A stretch of 64,000 nt of DNA from Arthrobacter sp. UNC362MFTsu5.1 (GTDB lineage: Bacteria > Actinomycetota > Actinomycetes > Actinomycetales > Micrococcaceae). Shown here piece after piece: positions 1-7,734 of the stretch (its first letter is position 1; each line of letters begins with the position of its first letter). A program made the position numbers and the translations under genes. Location of the stretch: the NCBI RefSeq assembly GCF_000685965.1, contig NZ_JMLE01000005.1:62001-126000 (forward strand), in the 5' to 3' direction. The notes beneath the pieces were generated by a model, which saw nothing but the letters and a program-made list of their open reading frames with translations, had not been told where the DNA came from and did not search any database.

Positions 1-1256
1 TGCTTCTTCAGGAGATCGGGGTCCAGGGTGAGCGGGGAGTCTGCGGGGAAACGCGCCAGCGAATAACGGACGGCGTCCTTGCCCAGCCAGGAAATCAGGT
101 CCTTGAGCTCGATGATGTTGCCCGCGCGCTTGGACAGCTTGGCGCCGTTCACAGACACGAGCTGGCCGATCAGCACCTCGATGTTGGCCTCGGGGTCGTC
201 GCCTGCCGCTGCGGCGATGGCCTTGAGCCGGTGGATGTAGCCGTGGTGGTCCGCTCCCAGCAGGTAGATCTTCTGGTCGAAGCCGCGGTCCTTCTTGGAA
301 AGGTAGTAGGCGGCGTCGGCGGCGAAGTAGGTCGGTTCGCCGTTCGCGCGGATCATCACGCGGTCCTTGTCGTCCCCGAAGTCCGTGGTGCGCAGCCAGA
401 CGGCGCCGCCGTCGTCGAACACGTGGCCCTGCTCGCGAAGGCGGGCAACGGCACTTTCGATGGCGCCGGCGTCGTGCAGTTCCTGCTCGGAAAAGTACAC
501 GTCGAAGGCGACGCCGAAGTCGGCGAGGGTGTCCTTGATGTCCTTCATCTGCGCTTTGTACGCCGCGCTGCGGATGACCGGCAGCGCCGCGACGTCGGTC
601 AGTTCCCGGATGTCCGGGTGGTCTGCCAGGACATGGTGGCCGAGATCGGAAATGTACTGGCCGGGGTAGCCGCCCTCCGGCACACCGCGGCCATGCAGCC
701 GGGACAGCACGGAATGGGCGAAGACGTTCATCTGCGACCCGGCGTCGTTGATGTAGTACTCGGCGGTGACTGTCGCGCCGGAGGCCCGGAGGACGCGGGC
801 GATCGAGTCGCCCAGCGCGGCCCAGCGGGTGTGGCCGATGTGCAGCGGCCCGGTGGGGTTGGCGGAGACGAATTCCATGTTGACCACGTGGCCGGCGAGC
901 GCCGAGTTGGTGCCGTACGCCGGGCCCGCTTCGACGATGGCCTTGGCCAGGGTGCCCGCAGCTGCGGCGTCCACCGTGATGTTCAGGAAGCCCGGACCGG
1001 CGATGTCCACGGCCGAAACGCCGTCAATGCCCTTGAGCCGCGTGCTGAGGATGGTGGCGAATTCCCGGGGATTAACACCGGCCTGCTTGGACAGCTGGAG
1101 GGCAATGTTGGTGGCCCAGTCGCCGTGGTCCCGGTTCTTGGGCCGCTCCACGCGCACCTCGTCCGGCACGGCTGATGCGGAAAGCGTAATTTCGCCGGCG
1201 GCGACGGCGTCTTTCAGGCAGGCGGATATGGCGAGGGAGAGTTCTTCGGGAGTCAC
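1..1256 (-). CDS. argS: arginyl-tRNA synthetase (3' end cut by window edge)
   Basis: Class I aminoacyl-tRNA synthetase that charges tRNA-Arg in the cytoplasm. The translated minus strand shows the ArgS N-terminal additional domain, then the HIGH signature in NPTGPLHIGHTRW and the KMSKS-equivalent KLSKRAGN near the window edge, so about 418 N-terminal residues are present and the C-terminal anticodon-binding part is missing. I place the start at GTG 1256-1254 (protein VTPEELS...). The ATG four bases upstream is in another frame and gives an arginine-rich shadow. A tRNA-Arg gene lies 3.2 kb away, but this is probably coincidental. Identity is secure. Confidence 0.95.
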   Translation of the reverse strand, partial: MTPEELSLAISACLKDAVAAGEITLSASAVPDEVRVERPKNRDHGDWATNIALQLSKQAGVNPREFATILSTRLKGIDGVSAVDIAGPGFLNITVDAAAAGTLAKAIVEAGPAYGTNSALAGHVVNMEFVSANPTGPLHIGHTRWAALGDSIARVLRASGATVTAEYYINDAGSQMNVFAHSVLSRLHGRGVPEGGYPGQYISDLGHHVLADHPDIRELTDVAALPVIRSAAYKAQMKDIKDTLADFGVAFDVYFSEQELHDAGAIESAVARLREQGHVFDDGGAVWLRTTDFGDDKDRVMIRANGEPTYFAADAAYYLSKKDRGFDQKIYLLGADHHGYIHRLKAIAAAAGDDPEANIEVLIGQLVSVNGAKLSKRAGNIIELKDLISWLGKDAVRYSLARFPADSPLTLDPDLLKK

Positions 1257-1495
1257 GCATCTAGCCTACCGGTGGCCCGCAAAACCCGCGGAATCCCCGG
1301 CGGTGCCATGACGCCGTCTAGAAGGCGCACAGGAGTAAGAAGGCTCACAGAATTGAATCGGGTTCGTCACAGGCTGAACCATTACGCTGATTCCAACGTT
1401 GTCCATCCTGTAACTGCCCGACTGGATCCCGTCCCTGCGGTGCCGGTACCAGCCCGGCACGCATCTGCCCGCAACCCTACGAAACGAGCCCCCGC

Positions 1496-1948
1496 ATGAG
1501 CTTCCCGGTACGTAAGAGCGTCTTCGTCGGCATCGCCGGCATGTCCCTGATCGGAACCGTGGCCGGTTGCGCGCCGTCCGCCCAGGCACCCGCAGCCCAA
1601 TCCGCTCCCGCGTCCAGCGCCCCGGCAGCCGGCACCTCGTCGTCGGCCGCGTCCGGCTACAAGGACGGCACCTACAGCGCCGACGGAAACTACGTCTCCC
1701 CCAACGGCACCGAAACTGTGGGCGTTGAGCTGACGCTGTCCGGCGGCACAGTGTCCGGCGTGAACATCACCCAGCATCCTTCCAACCCCAACACCCGCAA
1801 GTTCCAGGGCGAGTTCGCCGGCGGTATCGCGGCGCAGATCGTGGGCAAGAACCTGGATGAGCTGAATGTTTCGAAAGTAGCCGGTTCATCCCTCACCAGC
1901 GGCGGCTTCAACCAGGCCGTCGAGAAGATCAAATCCGAGGCCCAGTAG
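1496..1948 (+). CDS. FMN-binding-domain lipoprotein
   Basis: 150-residue exported lipoprotein. A signal peptide ends in a lipobox VAGC (Cys25), followed by an Ala/Pro/Ser-rich tether (about residues 26-53) and a roughly 95-residue domain of the FMN_bind type found in NqrC/RnfG. Such domains carry FMN covalently attached by ApbE at a Thr/Ser in an SGAT-like motif. Here the equivalent position reads AGSS (129-132) before LTSGGF, so Ser132 would be the acceptor and the usual upstream Asp is replaced by Ser. The next two genes are ApbE and a membrane flavoreductase, which supports a role as an extracytoplasmic electron carrier. The domain call is good. Actual flavinylation is inferred. Confidence 0.85.
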   Translation: MSFPVRKSVFVGIAGMSLIGTVAGCAPSAQAPAAQSAPASSAPAAGTSSSAASGYKDGTYSADGNYVSPNGTETVGVELTLSGGTVSGVNITQHPSNPNTRKFQGEFAGGIAAQIVGKNLDELNVSKVAGSSLTSGGFNQAVEKIKSEAQ

Positions 1949-2005
1949 GCCGCGCCCGTACCAACAGCGCAGCAGCCGCCCCATACCGCGTCAAGAGGAG
2001 ACAAC

Positions 2006-2878
2006 GTGCCGCACCCGGGCTGGGCAGCGTTCAGTTTCGACGGAATCGGAACCAGCTGGGAGATTTCAACGCCGGTCACCCTGGACGGCAGCCAGCGCCG
2101 CCGGCTGCTCGACGTGGTGGAGAAGTACGACGCCGCGTGGTCCCGTTTCAGGGCGGACTCGACCGTCGCGCAGGCGGCCAGGGAGCCCGGCCGCTTCCGG
2201 ATGCCGGACGGTGCAGGCGCACTGGGCCGCCTGTACCGCAGCCTCTACCGCCTGACTGACGGCGCCATGACGCCGCTGATCGGCGGCAGCCTGGAGCAGC
2301 TCGGATACGGCCCGGACTATTCGCTCCGGTCCCGCGGGACACCCGTTCCCGCCCCGCGGTGGGACGACGTCCTGGACTGGGATGATGCCGTGCTGACCAC
2401 AACGGCTCCCGTGGTGCTGGACGTCGGCGCTGCCGGCAAGGGGCAGCTGGCCGATCTGCTCGCAGCGGAGCTCCGGTCCCAGGGCGCCGGCGAACACTTC
2501 ATCGATGCCAGCGGCGACCTCCTCAATTCCGGACCGGTACCGGTGACCGTGGCACTGGAGCATCCGTACGATCCCGGCCGGGCCATCGGCACCATCAGCC
2601 TGGGCGCGGGCGCCCTGTGCGCCTCGGCAGCGAACCGCCGGGCGTGGGGCGACGGGCTGCACCACGTGCTGGACGGCACCACCGGGTCGCCGGTCAGAAC
2701 CGTGGTGGCCACCTGGGCGCTGGCCGAGGACGCCATGACGGCCGATGCCCTGGCCACAGCTTTGTTCTTCGTATCCGGGAAGGCGCTTCAGCAGGATTTT
2801 GGATTTTCCTGGCTTACGGTTTTCTCGGACGGAAGTGCCGCCTACTCAGCAGGTTTCGAAGGAGTGCTGTTCGAATGA
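2006..2878 (+). CDS. apbE: FAD:protein FMN transferase ApbE
   Basis: 290-residue Mg-dependent transferase that moves FMN from FAD onto a Ser/Thr of target proteins. Family motifs are visible in order: GIGTSWEI near the N-terminus, SRFR, LDVGAAGKGQLAD (FAD-binding loop), FIDASGDLL, HHVLDGTTGSPV, and AMTADALATAL with the metal-binding Asp. The start is GTG 2006, five bases after a GAGGAG ribosome site at 1995-2000. No signal peptide or lipobox is visible, although many ApbE proteins are exported. The stop overlaps the start of the next gene (ATGA), so the three-gene cassette is translationally coupled. Its likely substrate is the lipoprotein encoded just upstream. Confidence 0.93.
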   Translation: MPHPGWAAFSFDGIGTSWEISTPVTLDGSQRRRLLDVVEKYDAAWSRFRADSTVAQAAREPGRFRMPDGAGALGRLYRSLYRLTDGAMTPLIGGSLEQLGYGPDYSLRSRGTPVPAPRWDDVLDWDDAVLTTTAPVVLDVGAAGKGQLADLLAAELRSQGAGEHFIDASGDLLNSGPVPVTVALEHPYDPGRAIGTISLGAGALCASAANRRAWGDGLHHVLDGTTGSPVRTVVATWALAEDAMTADALATALFFVSGKALQQDFGFSWLTVFSDGSAAYSAGFEGVLFE

Positions 2879-4395
2879 GTTCGATGATCCAGCGGGTGGA
2901 CACGTCCCTGAACCGCTTCACCATGTACCGCCTGGTGTTGTGGGTTCTTGCGGTCCTGGCCGCGTACAGCCTGCTGCTTAATGTCCTGGGCTGGCTCACG
3001 TTCGGCATCCCGGAGATGCTCACCCATCTGGCGCTCTGCCTGGGACTCACCTACGCCTCCAACCGCGGGCTCGCCGCCCTGTTCCATGTTCGGCCGCATT
3101 CGGAATCCTCGCTGATCACCGGCCTGCTCCTGTACTTCCTGTTCTGGCCCAGTTTCAAAATGCTGGATATTGCCGGCGTCGCGATCGCCTGCGTCCTGGC
3201 ATCGGCCTCGAAATACGCCCTGGCCTGGCGCGGCAGGCACATCTTCAACCCGGCCGCCGCCGGGGCATTTGCGGCCGGGCTGACCGGCCTGAACATCGCC
3301 ACCTGGTGGGCGGCCACCCCCGCCATGCTTTTCCTCATCGTCCCGGGCATCCTGCTGGTCCTCTACCGCACCCGGAAAATGCTCATGGGCGCCGTGTTCA
3401 CGGCGGTTTCCGTATCCATCGTGGCCAGTGAGCTGCTCCGGGCCGGCATGTCCGCCGGCCAGGCCCTGTGGCAGCCCCTGGCGCAGCGCCCCGTGCTGTT
3501 CTTCGTGGGCTTTATGCTGACCGAACCGCTGACCCTGCCGCCCCGGCGCTGGCAGCAGCTGGCGCTCGCCGCCGTCGTCGGCGTGGTCTTTGCCGTCCCC
3601 TACAACCTGGGCTTCGTGGCCAACTCTCCGGAGCTGGCCCTGCTGGCGGGGAACCTGATTGCCTTCCTGGCCGGACAGCGCGGCGGCATCCGCCTGAACT
3701 TCCAGGAATCGCGGCCCCTCACGCCGACGACCACGGAATTCAGCTTCCGGCCCGAACGCGCGGTCAGGTTCGCGCCGGGACAATACATGGAACTGCACCT
3801 GCCGCATGCCAACTCCGACGGCAAGGGCTGGCGCCGGGTCTTCAGCCTGACCAGCGCCCCGGATGCCCGGGACGTGACCATCGGCGTGGGCACAGTCGAA
3901 CCGGTGTCCGCCGCCAAGCGCGCCCTGCTCGCACTGCAGCCCGGGGACTCGGTGACTGCCACGGCGGTGGGCGGCGACTTCGTCCTGCCCCGCGGCCAGA
4001 CCGGGCCGGTCCTGCTGGTTGCGGCCGGCATCGGCATCACGCCCTACCTGGCCCAGCTCTCCGCAGGCGCGGCTAAGAACCGTGACGTCGTCCTGCTGTA
4101 CCTGGCCAAGTCGACGGCGGAACTCGCTTACGCTGACACCCTGGAGCAGTCCGGTGCACGGGTTATCGCCAGGCTCTCCGACGGCTCCGCACCGCCGCCG
4201 TTCATGGAGGACGCCGGCAAGGTTTCCCGCCCGCCGGCGCGGCTCGACGGCGCGGCGCTCAAGGAACTTGTTCCGGACATTGCCTCGCGCGACGTGTTCG
4301 TTTCCGGCTCGCCCGCCAGCGTGCGGTCACTGCGCTCCGCCGCCCGCAGCGCCGGTGCGCGGCGCATCCGTACGGACTCGTTCGCGGGCTACTGA
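2875..4395 (+). CDS. membrane flavoreductase: NqrB/RnfD-like domain fused to FAD/NAD(P) reductase domain
   Basis: 506 residues starting at ATG 2875, overlapping the apbE stop by four bases. Residues about 15-267 form a multi-pass membrane domain resembling NqrB/RnfD, with the motif HIFNPAAAG (122-130) and FMLTEPLTLPP. Residues about 271-506 form a ferredoxin-NADP-reductase-like module with FAPGQYMEL, the FAD motif RVFSLTS (321-327) and the nucleotide-binding AAGIGITP (383-390). Together with the FMN lipoprotein and ApbE, this suggests that cytoplasmic NAD(P)H passes electrons through the membrane domain to the outside flavin carrier. The final acceptor is unknown. An in-frame extension upstream to 2617 overlaps apbE and is rejected. 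Confidence 0.85.
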   Translation: MSSMIQRVDTSLNRFTMYRLVLWVLAVLAAYSLLLNVLGWLTFGIPEMLTHLALCLGLTYASNRGLAALFHVRPHSESSLITGLLLYFLFWPSFKMLDIAGVAIACVLASASKYALAWRGRHIFNPAAAGAFAAGLTGLNIATWWAATPAMLFLIVPGILLVLYRTRKMLMGAVFTAVSVSIVASELLRAGMSAGQALWQPLAQRPVLFFVGFMLTEPLTLPPRRWQQLALAAVVGVVFAVPYNLGFVANSPELALLAGNLIAFLAGQRGGIRLNFQESRPLTPTTTEFSFRPERAVRFAPGQYMELHLPHANSDGKGWRRVFSLTSAPDARDVTIGVGTVEPVSAAKRALLALQPGDSVTATAVGGDFVLPRGQTGPVLLVAAGIGITPYLAQLSAGAAKNRDVVLLYLAKSTAELAYADTLEQSGARVIARLSDGSAPPPFMEDAGKVSRPPARLDGAALKELVPDIASRDVFVSGSPASVRSLRSAARSAGARRIRTDSFAGY

Positions 4396-4482
4396 GCGCC
4401 GATATGGACCCGATTTTCCTTTGGGGGCCACCTTCCTGCTAAGCTCTAGGACGTCCCGCCGGCAACGGCAGGAACCCTGACT

Positions 4483-4555
4483 GCCCTCGTAGCTCAGGGG
4501 ATAGAGCGTCTGCCTCCGGAGCAGAAGGTCGTAGGTTCGAATCCTATCGAGGGCA
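4483..4555 (+). tRNA. tRNA-Arg (anticodon CCG)
   Basis: 73-nt cloverleaf. The acceptor arms GCCCTCG and CGAGGGC pair fully with discriminator A. The D arm is AGCTCAGGGGATAGAGC. The anticodon stem TCTGC/GCAGA encloses loop CTCCGGA, giving anticodon CCG. The T arm contains GGTTCGAATCC. The CCA end is not fully encoded (sequence continues CAGAC). Confidence 0.97.
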
Positions 4556-4560
4556 CAGAC

Positions 4561-4589
4561 AAACCCCGCCAGCCCAGCTGGCGGGGTTT
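4561..4589 (+). terminator. intrinsic terminator of tRNA-Arg
   Basis: Hairpin AAACCCCGCCAGC...GCTGGCGGGGTTT starting six bases after the tRNA. The stem is perfect and AT-rich at its base, with T residues on the 3' side. Confidence 0.85.
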
Positions 4590-4670
4590 CCTGCTTAAAG
4601 CGTGTCCCGCCGCAATGTCGGCACCCCCTCGTAGGCTGTTTCCATCGCCGACGAGTAAAGGGGACATTTT

Positions 4671-5714
4671 ATGTACTGCTCCATCATTCCGCCCTACATG
4701 CTGCGGCGCCTGGCGGCTCAGGACGAACCCCGCCTGAACAAGGTGGCCCGGGCGGCGAAGGAAGCACTGCTCCATGTCAGGACCATCCAGGCAACCCGGG
4801 CGCTTCCGCTGCCGGCGGTTCCGTCCGGAGTCCGGCAGCTCCAGCCCGGGCCGCCGAACCGCACGGTCTATGACGCCAAGACCTCCGAATCCCTGCCCGG
4901 GCAGCTGGTGCGCAAGGAGGGGGAACCCGCTACGGGAGACGCGTCGGCGGATGAGGCTTACGACGGCCTGGGCCACACCCACCGGCTCTACGCCGAGGCC
5001 TTCGGACGGAATTCGATTGACGCCCAGGGACTGCCGCTTGATGCCACCGTCCACTTCGGCAAGCTCTACGACAATGCCTTCTGGGACGGACACCAGATGG
5101 TGTTCGGCGACGGCGACGGCGAAATATTCCAGCGCTTCACCCGTTCCCTGAGCGTCATCGGCCACGAACTGGCGCACGGCGTCACGCAGCACTCCGCCGG
5201 TCTCGTCTACCGGAACCAGGCCGGTGCCATCAACGAGTCGCTCTCGGATGTGTTCGGCGCACTCGTGGAGCAGTATGTCGCGGAGCAGACGGCTGCGGAG
5301 GCCAGCTGGCTGATCGGCGAAGGCCTGTTCACGGACCAGGTGCAAGGCGCGGCCCTGCGGTCGCTGAAGGCTCCCGGCACCGCCTACGACGACGACGTGC
5401 TGGGCAAGGACCCCCAGCCGAACTCGATGGACTCCTATGTCCGTACGAGCGCGGACAACGGCGGGGTGCACATCAACTCCGGCATCCCCAACCGGGCGTT
5501 CTACCTCGTGGCCTCGGCTCTTGGCGGCAACGCCTGGGAGACCCCGGGCCGCATTTGGTATGACACGCTCACCGGCGGTTCCCTCCCGGCCAACGCCACG
5601 TTCACCAGGTTCGCCAAGGCCACCGCCGCGTCAGCGGCGGAACTGTTCGGTGCTGCTTCACCGGAACATGACGCCGTCCGGAAGGCGTGGGAAACTGTGA
5701 AGGTAAAGCTGTAA
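4671..5714 (+). CDS. M4-family (protealysin-like) zinc metalloprotease
   Basis: 347-residue thermolysin-fold peptidase without a signal peptide. The N-terminus carries the protealysin-type short propeptide with an IIPPYML motif (5-11). The catalytic zinc site is HELAH (165-169), with the third ligand Glu189 in NESLSD, and a later GGVHINSGIPNRAFY contains the catalytic-region His. The short propeptide and missing signal peptide match the protealysin branch, whose members mature autocatalytically and act in or leave the cell by unclear routes. The next gene encodes an emfourin-type inhibitor, the typical partner. Start ATG 4671 follows an AAAGGGG site. Confidence 0.93.
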   Translation: MYCSIIPPYMLRRLAAQDEPRLNKVARAAKEALLHVRTIQATRALPLPAVPSGVRQLQPGPPNRTVYDAKTSESLPGQLVRKEGEPATGDASADEAYDGLGHTHRLYAEAFGRNSIDAQGLPLDATVHFGKLYDNAFWDGHQMVFGDGDGEIFQRFTRSLSVIGHELAHGVTQHSAGLVYRNQAGAINESLSDVFGALVEQYVAEQTAAEASWLIGEGLFTDQVQGAALRSLKAPGTAYDDDVLGKDPQPNSMDSYVRTSADNGGVHINSGIPNRAFYLVASALGGNAWETPGRIWYDTLTGGSLPANATFTRFAKATAASAAELFGAASPEHDAVRKAWETVKVKL

Positions 5715-5721
5715 CTGGAAC

Positions 5722-5746
5722 GCCGCCGGAGGGGTCAGCCGGCGGC
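5722..5746 (+). other. GC hairpin between protease and inhibitor genes
   Basis: GCCGCCGG and CCGGCGGC are perfect 8-bp arms around a 9-nt loop, between the M4 stop and the emfourin start. There is no T tract, so it is more likely an mRNA-stability or attenuation element than a full terminator. Confidence 0.4.
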
Positions 5747-5777
5747 CAGGCAGTAACGGAAGCACAGGAACCAGGCC

Positions 5778-6083
5778 ATGAAGATCACTGTCCAGCGCAG
5801 CGGCGGGATTGCTGCGCTCAAGCGGGTATGGAGCGTCCAGGCCACCACCCCCTCGGACAAGAGCCGCTGGGGGCCGCTCGTTGAGGCGTGCCCCTGGGAT
5901 GCCGTTCCGCGCTCCGCTGAAGCCGGCGGCCAGCCGGACAGGTTCATGTACTCCATCAAGGCCGGCCAGCACCGCGCCACCCTTCCGGAGCAGGCCCTCA
6001 CCGGCCCGTGGCGGGTCCTCGTCGACAATACCCGGGCCGCTGCCGAAGCCGCCCGGAACGGCACCCCGGACGCAGGGCGCTAA
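5778..6083 (+). CDS. emfourin-type protealysin inhibitor
   Basis: 101-residue small cytosolic protein beginning MKITVQRSGGIAALKRVW. The early RSGG motif, length and position directly downstream of a protealysin-like M4 peptidase match emfourin, a slow tight-binding inhibitor of protealysins. The likely role is to protect the cell from its own unexported protease. The gap to the protease is 63 bp and holds a hairpin that could set the protease-to-inhibitor ratio. Its end overlaps the convergent GlxA-type gene by four bases. The family call rests on N-terminal pattern and context. Confidence 0.83.
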   Translation: MKITVQRSGGIAALKRVWSVQATTPSDKSRWGPLVEACPWDAVPRSAEAGGQPDRFMYSIKAGQHRATLPEQALTGPWRVLVDNTRAAAEAARNGTPDAGR

Positions 6084-7048
6084 AGGGCAGGTTCGAGGTG
6101 TCCGCGGAACGCCCGCCGGTAGGATTGCGGGCTCGTGGCCAGCACTTTGCCGAAGTGGTGGCGGAGCAGCACGGAGTGTCCGAAGCCCGACTCACGGGCG
6201 ATCTCGTCAATGTTGAGTTCGGTGGATTCCAGGAGTTCCTGCGCCCGCAGCACGCGCTGGGAGTTGAGCCAGGCTGCAGGGGTGGCACCCGTTTCGGACC
6301 GGAAGCGGCGCGCGAACGTCCGCGGCGACATGTGCACCCGCGCGGCAAGTTCGTTGACGGTGTGGTCCTGCTCCAGGTTCCGGACCATCCACTGCAGCAG
6401 TTCCTCCATGGGCTGTGAGCCGCAGGCAGGGATCGGACGGTCGATGAACTGGGCCTGCCCGCCGTCGCGATGGGGCGGGACCACCATGTCCCGGGCGATG
6501 CTGGCCGCCACGCCGGCACCGAGTTCCACCCTCACCAGGTGAAGGCAGGCATCGATGCCGGCCGCGGTGCCGGCGCTGGTAATGATGCGGCCGTCCTGGA
6601 CGTACAGGACGTTCTCGTCCACCAGTGCCGCCGGGTAGCGGCTGGCCAGTTCCGGGGAATAGTGCCAGTGCGTGGTGCACCGCCGACCGTCGAGCAGGCC
6701 GGCACGCGCCAGGGCGAAGGCGCCGGAACAGATGGACAACACCCAGGCGCCGCGGGCATGGGCCGCGCGGAGTGCATCCAGCACTTCTTCCGGGACATCC
6801 TGGTCGTGGCCGTAGGGAGCCATGATCACCAGATCGGCATCGGCGGCCGCCTCCAGCCCCAGCTCGACGTGCATGGACAGCCCGGACTTGAGCCGGACAT
6901 CGCCCGGCTCCGGCGTGCAGACGCGGAAATCGAACGCCGGCACACCGGTTCCCCGGGCCGACCTGTCGATGCCGAACACTTCGAATGCGGTCCCGAACTC
7001 GAAGATGGAGAAGTTGGGAACAACGATCACTGCCACTGATTTGAGCAT
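6080..7048 (-). CDS. GlxA-family AraC-type transcriptional regulator with DJ-1/PfpI domain
   Basis: 322 residues starting MLKSVAVIVVPNF at ATG 7048. The N-terminal half is a DJ-1/PfpI (amidotransferase-like) sensor domain with ...LSICSGAFALARAGLL at the nucleophile-elbow position. The C-terminal about 90 residues contain the double helix-turn-helix of AraC regulators (TVNELAARVHMSPRTFARRF, then IDEIARESGFGHSVLLRHHF). In this family the PfpI part is usually a non-enzymatic ligand sensor. It faces away from a small membrane protein gene, with a perfect inverted repeat between them that is a likely operator. The longer in-frame extension to 7219 would run through that repeat and is rejected. Confidence 0.9.
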   Translation of the reverse strand: MLKSVAVIVVPNFSIFEFGTAFEVFGIDRSARGTGVPAFDFRVCTPEPGDVRLKSGLSMHVELGLEAAADADLVIMAPYGHDQDVPEEVLDALRAAHARGAWVLSICSGAFALARAGLLDGRRCTTHWHYSPELASRYPAALVDENVLYVQDGRIITSAGTAAGIDACLHLVRVELGAGVAASIARDMVVPPHRDGGQAQFIDRPIPACGSQPMEELLQWMVRNLEQDHTVNELAARVHMSPRTFARRFRSETGATPAAWLNSQRVLRAQELLESTELNIDEIARESGFGHSVLLRHHFGKVLATSPQSYRRAFRGHLEPAL

Positions 7049-7057
7049 GCTTCCATT

Positions 7058-7094
7058 GTGGCAGAAATTATAGCTTTTTGGGCATTTCTGCCAC
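7058..7094. promoter_or_regulatory. perfect 11-bp inverted repeat between GlxA-type regulator and small membrane gene
   Basis: GTGGCAGAAAT (7058-7068) and ATTTCTGCCAC (7084-7094) are perfect inverted copies with 15 bases between them. The segment is AT-rich compared with its surroundings and lies in the divergent promoter space. It is a probable operator for the adjacent AraC-type protein. Confidence 0.6.
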
Positions 7095-7129
7095 TGTTTT
7101 GTTGCCGGCAACCGGAGAAACATAGAGGC

Positions 7130-7297
7130 ATGGAAACCATCGGAGTTGCACTCATCGTCCTGTTGCTCGTCATCCTGTCGGCGACCATCGCCGCACTCCT
7201 TAAGGACGGACGGGGCCACACGCCTCCCGAACGTTCAGAGCGCGACTGGTCTGCGCTTGACCTTCCGAGCATCAGCTACACCCTGCGGAACTACTGA
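7130..7297 (+). CDS. small single-pass membrane protein, unknown function
   Basis: 55 residues: METIGVALIVLLLVILSAT and onward form one hydrophobic helix (about 4-26), followed by a charged hydrophilic tail ending TLRNY. I do not recognise a family. The start at ATG 7130 is chosen because an upstream in-frame extension would cover the operator-like repeat. It is transcribed away from the GlxA-type regulator and ends just before a strong hairpin, so it is probably a single-gene unit controlled by that regulator. Confidence 0.6.
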   Translation: METIGVALIVLLLVILSATIAALLKDGRGHTPPERSERDWSALDLPSISYTLRNY

Positions 7298-7307
7298 GCA
7301 ACCACGA

Positions 7308-7339
7308 AGGGACCCGGCCCAGGAATGAGCCGGGTCCCT
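7308..7339. terminator. bidirectional intrinsic terminator between small gene and catC
   Basis: AGGGACCCGGC (7308-7318) and GCCGGGTCCCT (7329-7339) are perfect 11-bp arms with a 10-nt loop, sitting between convergent genes. Confidence 0.8.
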
Positions 7340-7358
7340 CTTAGCGTCGATGCCTCCC

Positions 7359-7643
7359 TTAGCCGAGGGCTATGTCGGAGGGATGCACCGCCAACGGCGT
7401 GATATCCATCGTCATGTACGGGAAGAGCGGCAGCCCCCAAAGAATTTCATGCAGCCGCTCGTTACCGGAAACGTCGAAAATGCTGAAGTTGGCGTATTCA
7501 CCCACGCAGCGCCAGATGCTCCGCCATTCGCCCTTGCGCTGCAGGTCCTGCGAATACTCTCTTTCGGCGGCGAGCAGTTCCGCCTTGGCCGGCCCGTCCA
7601 TGTCCTGCGGAATGCTGACGTCCATACGCACTGCGAAAAGCAC
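7359..7643 (-). CDS. catC: muconolactone delta-isomerase
   Basis: 94-residue small ferredoxin-like-fold isomerase that converts muconolactone to beta-ketoadipate enol-lactone in the catechol ortho-cleavage path. The start MLFAVRMDV, the E-R-E-Y segment and WGLPLFPYM are typical of CatC, and the length matches the family. It starts with GTG 7643 after a GGAAGGGAAG ribosome site. Last gene of the catB-catA-catC operon. Confidence 0.95.
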   Translation of the reverse strand: MLFAVRMDVSIPQDMDGPAKAELLAAEREYSQDLQRKGEWRSIWRCVGEYANFSIFDVSGNERLHEILWGLPLFPYMTMDITPLAVHPSDIALG

Positions 7644-7734
7644 TGGATCTTCCCTTCCTGTTCACGGGCCCGTATTGGCGGACCCGTTGTGTTTGTCGGC
7701 CCGGCTGCCGCCTGGCAGCCGGGCTTCCTGCCGG

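Noticed and set aside
2617..2874. Longer N-terminus for the membrane flavoreductase
   Set aside because: The extension overlaps apbE out of frame and does not look like membrane-domain sequence. ATG 2875 gives the coupled ATGA start.
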